A DNA stretch of 64,000 bases from Pseudophaeobacter profundi (GTDB lineage Bacteria; Pseudomonadota; Alphaproteobacteria; Rhodobacterales; Rhodobacteraceae): assembly GCF_029697505.1 (NCBI RefSeq), contig NZ_JARJEF010000002.1, positions 62,001-126,000 of the forward strand, read 5' to 3'. Under the pieces are notes generated by a model. The model saw only the letters and a list, made by a program, of their open reading frames with translations, ran no database searches and was not told the origin of the DNA. Below, piece by piece: positions 36,085-46,856 of the stretch (its first letter is position 1; each line of letters opens with the position of its first letter). A program made the position numbers and the translations under genes.

Positions 36085-36621
36085 GGCGCTGTTTTGGCCC
36101 CCCATGGTGCTACTGAGGCGGCTTTTAGAGCATGCTTGGCGAATGGGGAAGGGGCTTTCTTATGGCGCAGTCCGCTGGCGGGCGCTCTGGTCGGGCCAAG
36201 GCGGGCCTGGCGAAATCAGCGGTGCATGAGGCACAGGCCTGCCCGGTTGTTGTGCGGGACCGCGAGAATGCGCACAAATATGCGGCATCCGCGACGCGCA
36301 GAGCGCAAAGAGCCCCAGAGCGCTTGCGGCGCGCGCCGGGCAGCGACATCTTCGGCCAAGCACATCGGGCGAGGGCTGTTTGCGCTTATGTCCAAAGCCA
36401 CCAAAGGGGCCAAAGCCCGGCCTGCTGGCAAAAGGCCCAAAAAAAAGGCCGAGCACTAAGCTCGGCCGAAGTCCAACAGGGAGGTATGAAGACTGGCAAG
36501 TGCCGTTGTCTTCATGCGCTTCATTTAGGGTTATGGTGCTGCCCCTTCAAGGGTTTTAGTTCCGTTAATGGACATTTCCGCTATGCGTTTATTGCATGGC
36601 TTGCTGCGGACCCTGCGGCGA
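36085..36621. other. Intergenic stretch upstream of purL
   Basis: About 540 bases between the purL start and the LysR stop. It contains the LysR terminator (36439-36467) and must contain the purL promoter. A weak inverted repeat ATGAAGAC / GTCTTCAT lies at 36486-36515. Several open frames cross it but none has a ribosome site or protein-like sequence. A 23-codon basic frame at 36388-36459 overlaps the terminator and is not accepted. Confidence 0.5.
36439..36467 (-). terminator. Rho-independent terminator after the LysR gene
   Basis: Arms GGCCGAG (36447-36453) and CTCGGCC (36461-36467) with a 7-base loop. On the minus strand the stem is followed by eight T. It lies 155 bases after the LysR stop. 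Confidence 0.8.
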
Positions 36622-37527
36622 TCAGATTTTGCCAAGCTCTTTCATGTTTTTGCGGTGCGCCATGATCTCTGTCTGGACAAAGTCACGGAAGGCGGAAACT
36701 CGTTGAGAATGACGCAGCTCTTCCGGGTATGCCAGATAGACCGGCACGCCACTGTTATCGTCATTGGGCAGCACTTCGACCAGATCCGGAAAGTCCTCTG
36801 TGACATAGTCGGGCAGGATGCCAATTCCCAGGTCATGCAGGACCCCCTGCAAGACACCAAAATAGTTGTTCACCGTCAGCAGTGAGCCAGGATTATGCGT
36901 CATCAGCCGCTGCACCAGCACCGCAGCCTGACCCACCTGCGCCGAGCGCTGGTTCTGGCAGATCAAGCGGTGGGCACTGATATCTTCCGGCACCTGCGGG
37001 ATGCCGTTGCGATCCAGATACTTGCGCGACGCATAGAGCTGCATTTGCACGGTCATCAGACGCTTGCGCACCAGATCCGCCTGGCTTGGCTCTTTCATGC
37101 GGATCGCCACATCGGCTTCGCGCATTGGCAGGTCAAGCACCCGCTCTTCCAGCATCAGATCGATCTTAAGGTTGGGGTATTTGTCAAACAGCTTGGTCAG
37201 GCGTGGTGCCAGCCAGAGGGTGCCAAAGCCAAAGGTCGTGGTGACGCGGAGCTCGCCAAACACCTCTTCCTCGCTGTCGCGGATCCGGGCCGATGCCGCC
37301 TCAAGCCGCATTGACATGGATTTGGTGGCATCAAACAGCAATTCACCCTGTTCGGTCAGAATCAAGCCGCGCGCATGGCGGTGAAACAGCGTTGCATTCA
37401 GGCTTTCTTCAAGCGCGCGCACCTGTCGGCTGACCGCAGATTGGGACAGGTTCAACTTGTCGCCTGCATGGGTCAGGCTGCCGGCATCGGCGACCGCATG
37501 AAAAATTCTGAGCTTATCCCAATCCAT
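36622..37527 (-). CDS. LysR-family regulator divergent from the ferredoxin oxidoreductase gene
   Basis: A 301-residue LysR-type regulator. The helix-turn-helix is at residues about 4-60 (MDWDKLRIFHAVADAGSLTH, AGDKLNLSQSAVSRQVRALE), followed by the effector domain (ELRVTTTFGFGTLWLAPRL, ADVAIRMKEPSQADLVRK). It is separated by 167 bases from the oppositely transcribed indolepyruvate ferredoxin oxidoreductase gene, so it is a likely regulator of that gene; this is an inference. The family assignment is firm. Its terminator is at 36439-36467. Confidence 0.92.
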   Translation of the reverse strand: MDWDKLRIFHAVADAGSLTHAGDKLNLSQSAVSRQVRALEESLNATLFHRHARGLILTEQGELLFDATKSMSMRLEAASARIRDSEEEVFGELRVTTTFGFGTLWLAPRLTKLFDKYPNLKIDLMLEERVLDLPMREADVAIRMKEPSQADLVRKRLMTVQMQLYASRKYLDRNGIPQVPEDISAHRLICQNQRSAQVGQAAVLVQRLMTHNPGSLLTVNNYFGVLQGVLHDLGIGILPDYVTEDFPDLVEVLPNDDNSGVPVYLAYPEELRHSQRVSAFRDFVQTEIMAHRKNMKELGKI

Positions 37528-37694
37528 ATCCGCCTCTTTCGATCTGTTTGTAACAGACTATATGAAATCACAAGGGTTTATCAATTTCCCGCGACAACGC
37601 GAGGGAAAAATGGAAAAACCGCCTATACAGGTCAACAATTATGACCTAATATTGGGCAAAGCACTGCAAGCTAATTTATGGTTGGGAGGCCCGG

Positions 37695-40600
37695 ATGAGC
37701 ACGCAAAAGATCTCGCTCAATGACAAATTTGACCTGAGCAAATCGCCCGTCATGTTGAATGGTACACAGGCGCTGGTGCGCCTGATGCTGATGCAAAAGG
37801 CGCGTGACAAGGCGGCGGGGTTGAATACTGCTGGTCTGGTGACGGGGTATCGTGGTTCACCTCTGGGGGCGGTGGACATACAGATGAACCGGGCGGAAAA
37901 ACACCTGAAAGGTGCCGATGTGACCTTTCAATACGGTCTGAACGAAGATCTGGCTGTGACCGCCCTGTGGGGCGCGCAACAGGCCGAAATCCGCGGCGAA
38001 GGCAAATATGACGGTGTTTTTGGCCTGTGGTACGGCAAGGGGCCTGGGGTTGACCGCTCGGGCGATGCCTTCCGCCATGCGAATATGGCAGGCAGCTCAA
38101 AAAACGGCGGTGTTCTGGTTGCCATGGGCGACGACCACACCGGCGAGAGCTCGACAGTGCTGCACCAATCAGAATGGTCACTGCTGGATTGCTACCTGCC
38201 GGTTCTCAGCCCGGCTGGGGTGCAGGAGATCCTTGATTATGGCATCTACGGATATGAACTCAGCCGTTTTTCCGGGCTTTGGGTTGGCCTGAAGACGATG
38301 AAGGACACCATCGAGGTGACCTCGGTTGTCGATGGCAATCCGGATCGGGTGCAGCTGGTGCGGCCAGAATTTGACATGCCAGCCGATGGGTTGAATATCC
38401 GGCTGGCGGATGATCGCTTCCAGCAGGAAGACCGTATTATCGATTACAAGCGCTTTGCCGCCGAAGCCTTTAGCCATGCCAACAAGATGGACAAACGGGT
38501 CTGGGGTAAGCCGGGGGCCAAGATCGGTTTTGTGGCTGCGGGCAAAAACTGGCTGGACCTGGTGCATGCGTTGGATCTGCTGAACATCGATGAAGCAATG
38601 GCCGAACGTCTGGGCATCACCACCTATAAGGTTGGTCAGACCTGGCCAATGGATATGAAAGGCTTTAACGTCTGGGCCGAAGGCCTTGATCTCATTGTGG
38701 TTGTCGAAGAAAAGCGCAAGCTGATCGAGATCCAGATCAAAGAGGCGATTTTTGATGACCGCCGGGGCCGCCGGGTCTATGGCTGGTACAAGGGGGGCGC
38801 AGGTTCCACGCATCGCGAGGAGCTGTTCCCAACAAAATATGCACTTGATCCGATTATGATCGCTGAAAAGCTCGGCGGTATCCTGATCGAAGAGGGCCGC
38901 GATACAGAGGCGATCAAGGCTGGCCTCGCATCGCTGGATGATGCAAGACGGGCGGACAATGTCGAAGAAATTGCAGCGCGTCTGCCCTATTTCTGTTCGG
39001 GCTGCCCGCATAACTCTTCAACCAGACTTCCCGAAGGTAGTCGCGCCTACGCAGGCATTGGTTGCCACTTCATGGTGCAGTGGATGGACCGTGAAACCAC
39101 CGGGTTCACCCATATGGGCGGCGAGGGCGCCAACTGGATCGGTGAGGCACCGTTTTCCAACCGGAAGCATGTGTTCCAGAACCTCGGCGATGGTACCTAT
39201 AACCACTCTGGCGTTCAGGCGATCCGCGCGGCCCTCGCAGAGGGCACCAATATCACTTATAAAATCCTGTATAACGATGCGGTTGCCATGACTGGTGGCC
39301 AGCAGGCCGAGGGTGGATTGACCGCGCATCAGATCGCACATGAGCTAAAGGCCATGGGCATGAAGACCATCGCCGTGGTCTATGATGACAAGGAAGACAT
39401 AGACGCCAAGCTGTTCCCGGCGGGTATGCGGATGCATGAACGCGCCGAACTGATGGATGTCCAAAGAGAATTCGAAGAGGTCGAAGGCGTCTCGGCCATC
39501 ATCTACATCCAGACCTGTGCCGCAGAAAAACGCCGTCGGCGCAAGCGGGGCCAGTTCCCTGATCCGGATCAGCGGGTCTTTATCAACCCGGATGTCTGCG
39601 AAGGCTGTGGCGATTGCGGTATTCAGTCCAACTGCGTCTCTATTGTGCCAAAGGAAACGGAACTGGGCCGCAAGCGAGCGATCGATCAAAGCTCTTGCAA
39701 CAAGGATTTTTCTTGCCTCAACGGGTTTTGCCCCTCGTTCCTCACGGTTGAGGGCGCCAAGATCCGCAAGGAAGCAACAGCAGAGTTGAAATTGCCAGAT
39801 CTGCCTGATCCCAAACTGCCTGAGATTGACGGCACCCATAATGTGGTGATCACCGGGGTTGGTGGCACCGGGGTTGTGACCATCGGCGCCGTGTTGGCAC
39901 AGGCAGCCCAGATTGATGGTATGGGGGCTGGTATGATGGAAATGGCTGGTCTCGCCCAAAAGGGCGGCGCTGTGCATATCCACTGCCGACTGGCGAAACG
40001 CCCCGAAGACATTAGCGCCATTCGGGTCTCTACCGGTGAGGCCGACGCGCTGATCGGCGGTGATCTGGTGGTCAGCGCCGGGGCCAAGACCATTGGTTTG
40101 ATGAAAACCGGTCGTACCGGCGGGGTGGTCAACAGCCATGAAATCATCACCGGTGATTTCACCCGTGACACTAATTTCCATTTGCCTACCGACCGTTTGG
40201 AAGTTGCTCTTCAAGCGCGACTGCAGGATAAGCTGGCGCTGTTTGATGCCTCTGAACTTGCGCGCGCGACCATGGGGGATTCGATTTTCTCCAATATGAT
40301 GGTCTTTGGCGCGGCCTGGCAGCAGGGGCTGATCCCGGTCAGCCATGACGCCATCACCGAGGCGATTGCCCTGAATGGTGCTGCGGTCGATCGCAATCTG
40401 CGCGCCTTTGAGATCGGCCGCTGGGCTGTGGTTGACCCGGCAGAGGCCGCCCGGATCTCCAAGCCGTCCAATGTGGTCGAGATGCCAAAAACGCTGGAGG
40501 ACAAGATTTCCTTCCGTAGCGATCAGTTGGTGGCCTATCAGGGGGCTGGGCTGGCCAAGCGATATGCCAAACTGCTCTCGGGCATTACCGATCCCGCGCT

Positions 40601-41117
40601 GAAAGAAGCCGTTGCCAAGGGCTATCATAAACTTCTGGCCTATAAGGATGAATACGAAGTTGCCCGGCTTTTGCTATCGAGCCATGAAAAAGTAGCCGCA
40701 GAGTTTGAAGGCGATCTCAGGGTCTCTTACAATCTGGCGCCGCCAATCTTTGGGGGCAAGCTGGTCAATGGCCGTCCGCAAAAGCGCAAGTTTGGCCCCG
40801 GTTTGACCCGGTGGTTGCGTCTGCTGGCCAAGATGAAGTCGCTGCGCGGTACGCCGCTGGATCTGTTCGGCTATACCGCTGAACGCAAGATGGAGCGTGC
40901 TTTGATCAAGCAGTATGAGGCGGATATGAAGGCCTGGCTGCCCCAGTTGAACGCAGACACGCGCGATGCGCTTATCGCCCTGGCAGAGCTGCCCTTGCAG
41001 ATCCGTGGCTTTGGCCCGGTCAAACTGGAAAGCGAAGCCAAGGCGGCCAAGCGCCGCGAGGAGCTGCTGATCGCGCTCAGCCAGGCTGGAAACCCGGCAA
41101 AAAATGCCGCTGAATGA
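37695..41117 (+). CDS. Indolepyruvate ferredoxin oxidoreductase family protein (fused)
   Basis: A 1140-residue fusion of the subunits of 2-oxoacid:ferredoxin oxidoreductases. The N-terminal part has TGYRGSPLGAVD and a middle thiamine diphosphate region (HMGGEGANWIGEAPF, ILYNDAVAMTGGQQ). A ferredoxin-like cysteine cluster begins near residue 634 (CEGCGDCGIQSNC, then SCNKDFSCLNGFCPS). From about 716 comes the gamma domain (VVITGVGGTGVVTIGAV). These enzymes decarboxylate aryl pyruvates to acyl-CoA, passing electrons to ferredoxin, and serve amino acid breakdown. GGGAGG precedes the ATG. The divergent LysR gene may control it. Substrate specificity is inferred from the family name only. Confidence 0.93.
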   Translation: MSTQKISLNDKFDLSKSPVMLNGTQALVRLMLMQKARDKAAGLNTAGLVTGYRGSPLGAVDIQMNRAEKHLKGADVTFQYGLNEDLAVTALWGAQQAEIRGEGKYDGVFGLWYGKGPGVDRSGDAFRHANMAGSSKNGGVLVAMGDDHTGESSTVLHQSEWSLLDCYLPVLSPAGVQEILDYGIYGYELSRFSGLWVGLKTMKDTIEVTSVVDGNPDRVQLVRPEFDMPADGLNIRLADDRFQQEDRIIDYKRFAAEAFSHANKMDKRVWGKPGAKIGFVAAGKNWLDLVHALDLLNIDEAMAERLGITTYKVGQTWPMDMKGFNVWAEGLDLIVVVEEKRKLIEIQIKEAIFDDRRGRRVYGWYKGGAGSTHREELFPTKYALDPIMIAEKLGGILIEEGRDTEAIKAGLASLDDARRADNVEEIAARLPYFCSGCPHNSSTRLPEGSRAYAGIGCHFMVQWMDRETTGFTHMGGEGANWIGEAPFSNRKHVFQNLGDGTYNHSGVQAIRAALAEGTNITYKILYNDAVAMTGGQQAEGGLTAHQIAHELKAMGMKTIAVVYDDKEDIDAKLFPAGMRMHERAELMDVQREFEEVEGVSAIIYIQTCAAEKRRRRKRGQFPDPDQRVFINPDVCEGCGDCGIQSNCVSIVPKETELGRKRAIDQSSCNKDFSCLNGFCPSFLTVEGAKIRKEATAELKLPDLPDPKLPEIDGTHNVVITGVGGTGVVTIGAVLAQAAQIDGMGAGMMEMAGLAQKGGAVHIHCRLAKRPEDISAIRVSTGEADALIGGDLVVSAGAKTIGLMKTGRTGGVVNSHEIITGDFTRDTNFHLPTDRLEVALQARLQDKLALFDASELARATMGDSIFSNMMVFGAAWQQGLIPVSHDAITEAIALNGAAVDRNLRAFEIGRWAVVDPAEAARISKPSNVVEMPKTLEDKISFRSDQLVAYQGAGLAKRYAKLLSGITDPALKEAVAKGYHKLLAYKDEYEVARLLLSSHEKVAAEFEGDLRVSYNLAPPIFGGKLVNGRPQKRKFGPGLTRWLRLLAKMKSLRGTPLDLFGYTAERKMERALIKQYEADMKAWLPQLNADTRDALIALAELPLQIRGFGPVKLESEAKAAKRREELLIALSQAGNPAKNAAE

Positions 41118-41153
41118 CCTTCGCTTTGGTCGCTAGGGTGTTGTAAATAAAAG

Positions 41154-41181
41154 GAAGTGCCAGAATATCTGGCGCTTCTTT
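41154..41181 (+). terminator. Terminator after the ferredoxin oxidoreductase gene
   Basis: Arms 41154-41164 and 41168-41178 (GAAGTGCCAGA / TCTGGCGCTTC, one G-T pair) with a three-base loop and a short T-run. It lies 37 bases beyond the stop. Confidence 0.7.
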
Positions 41182-41317
41182 GCGGTGTGATTCTGCGCCC
41201 CGTGCAGGAAAAATGCGCAGGGATGAATGCCCTGTCGCCATTTTGTCATACCCCTGTTACCCCTCGCTGCGACGTGTAGGGGGCAGGTGCCTGCCTGCCG
41301 CAGCAATGAGGCAGCCA

Positions 41318-42247
41318 ATGACCCGCCCTGACAGTGCCGCAATCTCCGTCGAAGTGACAGGCGGTGCCCCTGGCAACCCGCAGCAGATCGCGCGACAGAT
41401 TTCCTATGCCCATTCCGCTGAAAGCCTGGCTGGGCGGGCGGTTATCCGCCTGATGGAAAACACCACTGGCCGCCTGCAGTTGATCAAGCGCGCCAAAGGC
41501 TATGAGCAGGAGTTGCAGGCTGGTGCGGATTTTTGGAACGTCATCGCAAAGCGCTATGGGCTGAGCCTGGATGTGGTCGGCGGCGCGATCTGCAATATCC
41601 CCAGGGATCAACCGGTGATCCTGATTGCCAACCACCCCTATGGTATTCTGGATGGGTTGATGATGGGTAAGATCCTGGCCGACGCGCGTGGCGATTTCCG
41701 CATTCTGGCGCATCAGGTGTTTCGTAAAGCCAGTGATCTGGAGCGGGCGGTGCTGCCGATCTCTTTTGCCGCCAGCAAAGAGGCCCTGCGCTTGAACATA
41801 CAGACCCGCAAGACCGCGCTTGGCTATCTGGGGCAGGGCGGTGCCATCGGGATCTTTCCCGGCGGGACAGTTTCAACCGGGGTGCACCCCTTTGCCCATC
41901 CGATGGATCCGCGCTGGCGCGGCTTTACCGCGCGGATGGTGGCCAAATCAGACGCGGTGGTGGTGCCGGTCTATTTTGACGGCCATACCTCGCGGCTGTT
42001 TCAGATCGCCAGCCATTTGCATGCGACCCTGCGCATGGGGTTGCTGATCAAGGAATTCAAAAACCGCGTCGATACCCCCGTGAAAGTTGTCATTGGTGCG
42101 CCTATCGGGCGCGACAGATTGAACCCTCTGGTGGGGGATACAAAAGGAATGATGGATTTCCTGCGCAAAGCCACGTATGAGCTGTCTCCGAAACCACTCA
42201 AATCCTATGACTATGGGTTTGAGTTCGAGGAAAAGCATCGCGCCTGA
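41318..42247 (+). CDS. Lysophospholipid acyltransferase family protein
   Basis: A 309-residue membrane-associated acyltransferase of the PlsC-like superfamily. The catalytic motif is [13 protein letters not shown] near residue 100, with His and Asp five residues apart, and the acyl-acceptor motif is [10 protein letters not shown] near 185. This variant (NHPxGxLDG, FPGG) is the type seen in ornithine-lipid or hemolysin-like acyltransferases. The frame is open to 41180, and ATG 41306 is an alternative, but 41318 gives the most family-like N-terminus. murI starts 23 bases after it, so an operon is likely. The exact lipid substrate is unknown. Confidence 0.87.
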   Translation: MTRPDSAAISVEVTGGAPGNPQQIARQISYAHSAESLAGRAVIRLMENTTGRLQLIKRAKGYEQELQAGADFWNVIAKRYGLSLDVVGGAICNIPRDQPVILIANHPYGILDGLMMGKILADARGDFRILAHQVFRKASDLERAVLPISFAASKEALRLNIQTRKTALGYLGQGGAIGIFPGGTVSTGVHPFAHPMDPRWRGFTARMVAKSDAVVVPVYFDGHTSRLFQIASHLHATLRMGLLIKEFKNRVDTPVKVVIGAPIGRDRLNPLVGDTKGMMDFLRKATYELSPKPLKSYDYGFEFEEKHRA

Positions 42248-42270
42248 AATACGGGCCTGAAAGTGAGACC

Positions 42271-43080
42271 ATGGCTGTTGGTATCTTTGATTCCGGCCTC
42301 GGCGGGCTGACCGTCCTGAAAGCCGCCCAATCCCGTCTGCCGGACGTGGATTTTTTGTATTATGCAGACAGTGCGCGGGCACCCTATGGTGTGCGCGACG
42401 CTGAAGACATCTATCAGCTGACCAAATCTGCGGTGCAGGATATGTGGTCAAAGGGCTGCGATCTGGTCATTCTGGCCTGCAACACAGCATCAGCGGCGGC
42501 GCTGCGGCGGATGCAGGAAGAGGGCCTGCCTGCGGGCAAGCGGGTGCTTGGCGTCTTTGTCCCCCTGATCGAGGCGATGACCGAACGTCAGTGGGGTGAC
42601 AATAGCCCGCCGCGTGAAGTTGCCGTAAAACATGTCGCACTTTTTGCAACGCCTGCAACGGTTTCCAGCCGCGCCTTCCAGCGTGAACTGGCCTTTCGCG
42701 CCATTGGTGTCGACGTCGAGGCCCAGGCCTGCGGTGGCATCGTTGATGCCATAGAAGACGGTGATATGATCCTGGCCGAAGCCCTGGTGCGCAGCCATGT
42801 CGAGGCCTTAAAGCGCAAGATGCCCGAGCCGCAGGCTGCCATTTTGGGGTGCACTCATTACCCCTTGCTGGAATCCTGCTTCCAGGATGCCTTGGGCGCC
42901 GACGTAAAGGTCTTTAGTCAGGGCAAACTGGTGGCCGACAGTCTGGCGGATTATCTACAGCGCCACCCACATATGCAGGGGTCGGGCGCGGGCGGCTACT
43001 ACACCACCGGTAATCCTGATCGTGTCAGTGACCGCGCAACGCAGTTTTTGCGACGACAGATCTCTTTCCAAGCAGCCTGA
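42271..43080 (+). CDS. murI: Glutamate racemase
   Basis: Makes D-glutamate for peptidoglycan. The 269-residue protein has both catalytic cysteines: C70 in [10 protein letters not shown] and C194 in [26 protein letters not shown]-type sequence opens it (here [14 protein letters not shown], residues 3-16), and [11 protein letters not shown] is the usual YxGD-like loop in altered form. It lies 23 bases after the acyltransferase and 156 bases before argC. A short palindrome TCTCGCGAGA lies in the latter gap at 43131-43140. Identification is firm. Confidence 0.96.
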   Translation: MAVGIFDSGLGGLTVLKAAQSRLPDVDFLYYADSARAPYGVRDAEDIYQLTKSAVQDMWSKGCDLVILACNTASAAALRRMQEEGLPAGKRVLGVFVPLIEAMTERQWGDNSPPREVAVKHVALFATPATVSSRAFQRELAFRAIGVDVEAQACGGIVDAIEDGDMILAEALVRSHVEALKRKMPEPQAAILGCTHYPLLESCFQDALGADVKVFSQGKLVADSLADYLQRHPHMQGSGAGGYYTTGNPDRVSDRATQFLRRQISFQAA

Positions 43081-43236
43081 TACGTCGGGCCGTCGATTTG
43101 GGAATACCATCGCAGGTCAGCTTGGCCAAATCTCGCGAGAGTATGACCCAGAACAACGACAGATCACGTTATTTCCCTTTGTCTCGCCGGTATTCGGCTG
43201 GGACTGACCCACCAACATATCAAGACGAGGTCCGAC

Positions 43237-44265
43237 ATGACCCATAAAGTGGCAATTCTTGGCGCCAGCGGCTACACGGGCGCAGAGCTGGTCCGGCTGA
43301 TTGAAAATCACCCCAATATCGAAATCGCGGCCCTTTCTGCTGAACGTAAGGCCGGGCTGACCATGGCAGAGGTCTTTCCGCATCTGCGTCACATTGATCT
43401 GCCAGTGCTTTGTAAAATCAGCGAAATCGACTTTGCCGAGATCGACCTGTGTTTCTGTGCCCTGCCGCATAAGACCAGCCAGGAAGTGATTGCCGCGCTG
43501 CCGAACACGCTGAAGATCGTTGATCTGTCAGCGGATTTCCGGCTGCGGGATCCAGCGGAATATGAAAAATGGTATGGCAACCCGCATAGCGCCCTCGCAC
43601 AGCAGAAAGAGGCGGTCTATGGCCTTAGCGAATTTTACCGCGAAGAGATCAAAACCGCACGTCTGGTAGCCGGTACCGGCTGCAACGCGGCTACTGGCCA
43701 GTTTGCGCTGCGCCCCCTGATCACCGCGGGGCTGATTGATCTGGACGAGATTATTCTGGATCTGAAATGTGCGGTCTCCGGGGCCGGGCGGGCGCTCAAG
43801 GAAAATCTGCTGCACGCCGAGCTGAGCGAGGGATATAACGCCTATGCCATTGGCAGTACCCATCGACATCTGGGGGAGTTTGATCAGGAATTTTCGGCCC
43901 TTGCCGGACGGCCCGTCAAGGTGCAGTTCACCCCGCATCTGGTGCCGGCCAATCGCGGCATTCTGGCGACCACCTATGTGAAAGGCGATGCGCGTGCGAT
44001 CCATCAGGCTCTGGCAGTGGCATATGGCGATGAACCCTTCATCGAGGTTCTGCCCTTTGGCGAAGCGCCCAGCACGCATCATGTGCGGGGATCAAACTTC
44101 TGCCATATTGGGGTCGCAGCGGATCGCCTGGAGGGGCGCGCAATTGTCTTTGCCGCGCTGGATAACCTGACAAAAGGTAGCAGCGGCCAGGCCTTGCAGA
44201 ATGCCAATCTGATGTTAGGTGAAGAGGAAACAGCCGGGCTGATGATGGCGCCGCTCTTCCCCTGA
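43237..44265 (+). CDS. argC: N-acetyl-gamma-glutamyl-phosphate reductase
   Basis: NADPH-dependent third step of arginine synthesis. It has 342 residues with the nucleotide site [20 protein letters not shown] (8-27) and the active-site cysteine in [15 protein letters not shown]. The motif is GCNA rather than the GCYPT of many ArgC enzymes. A conserved histidine region follows ([14 protein letters not shown]), and [18 protein letters not shown] is typical of the family. The ATG at 43237 follows AGACGAGG. It is followed after 21 bases by ccmE, a frequent order in this group. Identification is firm. Confidence 0.95.
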   Translation: MTHKVAILGASGYTGAELVRLIENHPNIEIAALSAERKAGLTMAEVFPHLRHIDLPVLCKISEIDFAEIDLCFCALPHKTSQEVIAALPNTLKIVDLSADFRLRDPAEYEKWYGNPHSALAQQKEAVYGLSEFYREEIKTARLVAGTGCNAATGQFALRPLITAGLIDLDEIILDLKCAVSGAGRALKENLLHAELSEGYNAYAIGSTHRHLGEFDQEFSALAGRPVKVQFTPHLVPANRGILATTYVKGDARAIHQALAVAYGDEPFIEVLPFGEAPSTHHVRGSNFCHIGVAADRLEGRAIVFAALDNLTKGSSGQALQNANLMLGEEETAGLMMAPLFP

Positions 44266-44286
44266 TCGCAAACGAAAGTTGTGCAG

Positions 44287-44730
44287 ATGAAAAACCTTAA
44301 AAAACAACGTCGTATTCAGGTGGTCGCCCTTGCGGTGGTTGCCTTGGTGGTTTCCACCGTTGCGATTGGGACTGCACTGAAAGACGGCATCAACTATTTC
44401 CGCTCTCCCAGCCAGGTGGTGGAAACCCCGCCCCCCGCGAGCGAGGTTTTTCGCATTGGTGGCCTGGTTGAGGATGGCAGCCTGATACGCGGCCAGGGCG
44501 AAGTGGTGCGCTTTTCCGTGACCGATGGCGGTGCCACGGTTCCGGTGACCTTTACCGGCGTTCTGCCGGATCTGTTCGAAGAGAACCAGGGCATGGTTGG
44601 CACCGGAAGCCTGGTAAACGGTGTGTTTGAAGCCTCTGAAATCCTTGCCAAACACGACGAAACCTACATGCCCAAAGAAGTGGTGGATGCGCTAAAAGAG
44701 CAGGGCGTTTACCAAGATCCTGAAAGCTGA
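44287..44730 (+). CDS. ccmE: Cytochrome c maturation heme chaperone CcmE
   Basis: Periplasmic heme carrier with one N-terminal anchor. The 147-residue protein has a membrane helix at about 10-30, then an OB-fold beta domain. The heme-binding histidine is H123 and the conserved tyrosine Y127 in LAKHDETYMPKEV. The frame has a GTG at 44281, but ATG 44287 gives the usual MKNLKKQRR start. It is followed by ccmF and ccmH, so the three belong to one pathway; the remaining ccm genes are elsewhere. Identification is firm. Confidence 0.96.
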   Translation: MKNLKKQRRIQVVALAVVALVVSTVAIGTALKDGINYFRSPSQVVETPPPASEVFRIGGLVEDGSLIRGQGEVVRFSVTDGGATVPVTFTGVLPDLFEENQGMVGTGSLVNGVFEASEILAKHDETYMPKEVVDALKEQGVYQDPES

Positions 44731-44885
44731 TTGCAGCATAGGGTTCGCGCATATCTTTGCCACTGTGCCACCGGTGCAGGGGCGGGGATCCTGGTACAAG
44801 ACATCACTCAATCGCGATTGCCTGCGGCGGCGGGACGCGGGGTTTTCCATTTGCCTCCTGCTGGCTTAGGACTATAGAAAAAGAC

Positions 44886-46856
44886 ATGATTACAGAGCTC
44901 GGACATTTCGCCCTTATCCTCGCCTTCATGATTGCCATCGTGCAGATGGTGGTGCCGCTGATCGGAGCCCAGAAACGCTGGCCGGGCTGGATGGCCGTGG
45001 CTGAACCGGCCGCACAGGCGCAGTTCTTTTTCACCGCTTTTGCCTTTGGTGCGCTGGTCTGGGCCTTTGTCACCTCTGATTTCTCGCTGCGGCTGGTGAC
45101 CTTGAACAGCCATTCGGCCAAGCCGATGCTGTATAAAATTTCCGGGACCTGGGGAAACCACGAAGGCTCCATGCTGCTTTGGGTGTTGATCGTGGCCCTG
45201 TTTGGGGCTTTGGCTTCGGTCTTTGGCAATGGGCTGCCGCAGACATTGAAGGCGCGGGTTCTGGCGGTTCAGGCCTCGATCGGGGTGGCGTTCTTTGCCT
45301 TTATCCTGTTCACATCAAACCCTTTCTTGCGCCTGTCGGTGCCGCCCTTTGATGGCCAGGATCTGAACCCGCTGTTGCAGGATCCCGGTCTCGCCTTTCA
45401 TCCGCCCTTTCTTTACCTGGGCTATGTCGGCCTTTCTATGGCCTTTTCCTTTGCCGTGGCCGCCCTGATCGAAGGCCGGGTGGATGCGGCCTGGGCGCGG
45501 TGGGTGCGCCCATGGACCCTGGCGGCCTGGATCTTTTTGACCATCGGCATCGCGCTTGGCAGCTGGTGGGCCTATTACGAATTGGGCTGGGGCGGTTTCT
45601 GGTTCTGGGATCCGGTTGAAAACGCCTCTTTCATGCCCTGGCTGCTGGCGGCTGCGTTGTTGCACTCTGCCATCGTGGTGGAAAAGCGCGAAGCCCTGAA
45701 GAGCTGGACAATCCTTCTGGCCATTCTTGCCTTTGGCTTTTCGCTGATCGGTACCTTTATCGTGCGCTCTGGCCTTCTGACCTCGGTGCATGCCTTTGCC
45801 AATGATTCCGAGCGCGGGATTTTCATTCTGATGATCCTTGCCTTCTTTACCGGCGGGGCGCTGACGCTGTTTGCAGCCCGGGCCCAGTCGATGCAGGCGC
45901 GTGGCGTCTTTGGGCTGGTCAGCCGCGAAGGGGCGCTGGTGACCAATAACATCTTGCTGGCGGTGGGGTGCTTTGTGGTCTTCTTTGGTACCCTGTGGCC
46001 GATCGTGGCCGAGATGGCCTTTGACCGGAAGCTGTCGGTTGGCCCCCCCTTCTTCAACGCTGCCTTTACGCCCTTTATGGTGCTTTTGGGCGCGGCCTTG
46101 CCGATTGGGGCCATGATGCCGTGGAAACGCGGCAAGCTGCGTCGTACCTTGTACAAGCTGCGCTATGCCTTCGGGCTGGCGCTGGCGCTGGCGGTGCTGG
46201 CCTGGGCGATGCAGACTGGCCGGTCGGGGCTTGGGCCTATAGGGCTGTTTGTCGGGGCCTGGGTGGTCTTTGGTGCTGCGGTGGATCTGTGGGGCCGCAC
46301 CGGCAGCCTGGGGCGTATGTTGCGCCTGCCACGGGCGGATTGGGGCAAGGCCACAGCCCATGCAGGGCTTGGCGTCACCATCTTTGCCATTGCCGGGCTG
46401 ACCGCCTGGGAACAGGAAGACATCCGCGTTGCGCAGATTGGCCAGCCCTTTACGGTTGGCGCTTATAGCTTGACGCTCGACTCGGTCGAACGGGCGCGTG
46501 GCCCGAACTACTTTACCACAATGGGCACGGTTTCGGTGCGCAGGTCTGGTAGCGATGTTGCGGTGCTCTATCCTGAAAAACGTGACTATCCCGTAGCCAA
46601 GATGCCCACCACCGAGGCTGCCATCGATTACCGGCTGCTGCGCGACCTTTACGTGGTGATCGGCGATCAGCAGGACAATGGCGGCTGGACCGTACGGACC
46701 TATATCAAACCCCTGGCCAACTGGATCTGGGGCGGTTGTCTGCTGATGGCGCTTGGCGGTTTGCTCAGCCTGAGTGATCGACGGTTCCGCGTGGCTGCGG
46801 GCGCTGGCAGAGGGCAGGCGGGTAGCGTCAAACCAACAGGGGTGGCCGCAGAATGA
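44886..46856 (+). CDS. ccmF: Cytochrome c heme lyase subunit CcmF
   Basis: Large inner-membrane protein that, with CcmH, attaches heme to apocytochrome c in the periplasm. The 656-residue size fits. About fifteen membrane segments are visible. The tryptophan-rich heme-handling motif is GWGGFWFWDPVENASFMPWL (near residue 235), and HEGSMLLWVL precedes it near residue 95. The frame is open to 44757, but MITELGHFALILAF at 44886 is the family start. Its stop overlaps the ccmH start by four bases (ATGA). Identification is firm. Confidence 0.97.
   Translation: MITELGHFALILAFMIAIVQMVVPLIGAQKRWPGWMAVAEPAAQAQFFFTAFAFGALVWAFVTSDFSLRLVTLNSHSAKPMLYKISGTWGNHEGSMLLWVLIVALFGALASVFGNGLPQTLKARVLAVQASIGVAFFAFILFTSNPFLRLSVPPFDGQDLNPLLQDPGLAFHPPFLYLGYVGLSMAFSFAVAALIEGRVDAAWARWVRPWTLAAWIFLTIGIALGSWWAYYELGWGGFWFWDPVENASFMPWLLAAALLHSAIVVEKREALKSWTILLAILAFGFSLIGTFIVRSGLLTSVHAFANDSERGIFILMILAFFTGGALTLFAARAQSMQARGVFGLVSREGALVTNNILLAVGCFVVFFGTLWPIVAEMAFDRKLSVGPPFFNAAFTPFMVLLGAALPIGAMMPWKRGKLRRTLYKLRYAFGLALALAVLAWAMQTGRSGLGPIGLFVGAWVVFGAAVDLWGRTGSLGRMLRLPRADWGKATAHAGLGVTIFAIAGLTAWEQEDIRVAQIGQPFTVGAYSLTLDSVERARGPNYFTTMGTVSVRRSGSDVAVLYPEKRDYPVAKMPTTEAAIDYRLLRDLYVVIGDQQDNGGWTVRTYIKPLANWIWGGCLLMALGGLLSLSDRRFRVAAGAGRGQAGSVKPTGVAAE

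Noticed and set aside
36388-36459. 23-codon basic frame (MSKATKGAKARPAGKRPKKK...)
   Set aside because: It overlaps the LysR terminator, its possible ribosome site is too far from the ATG, and lysine-rich runs arise from the terminator A-run.
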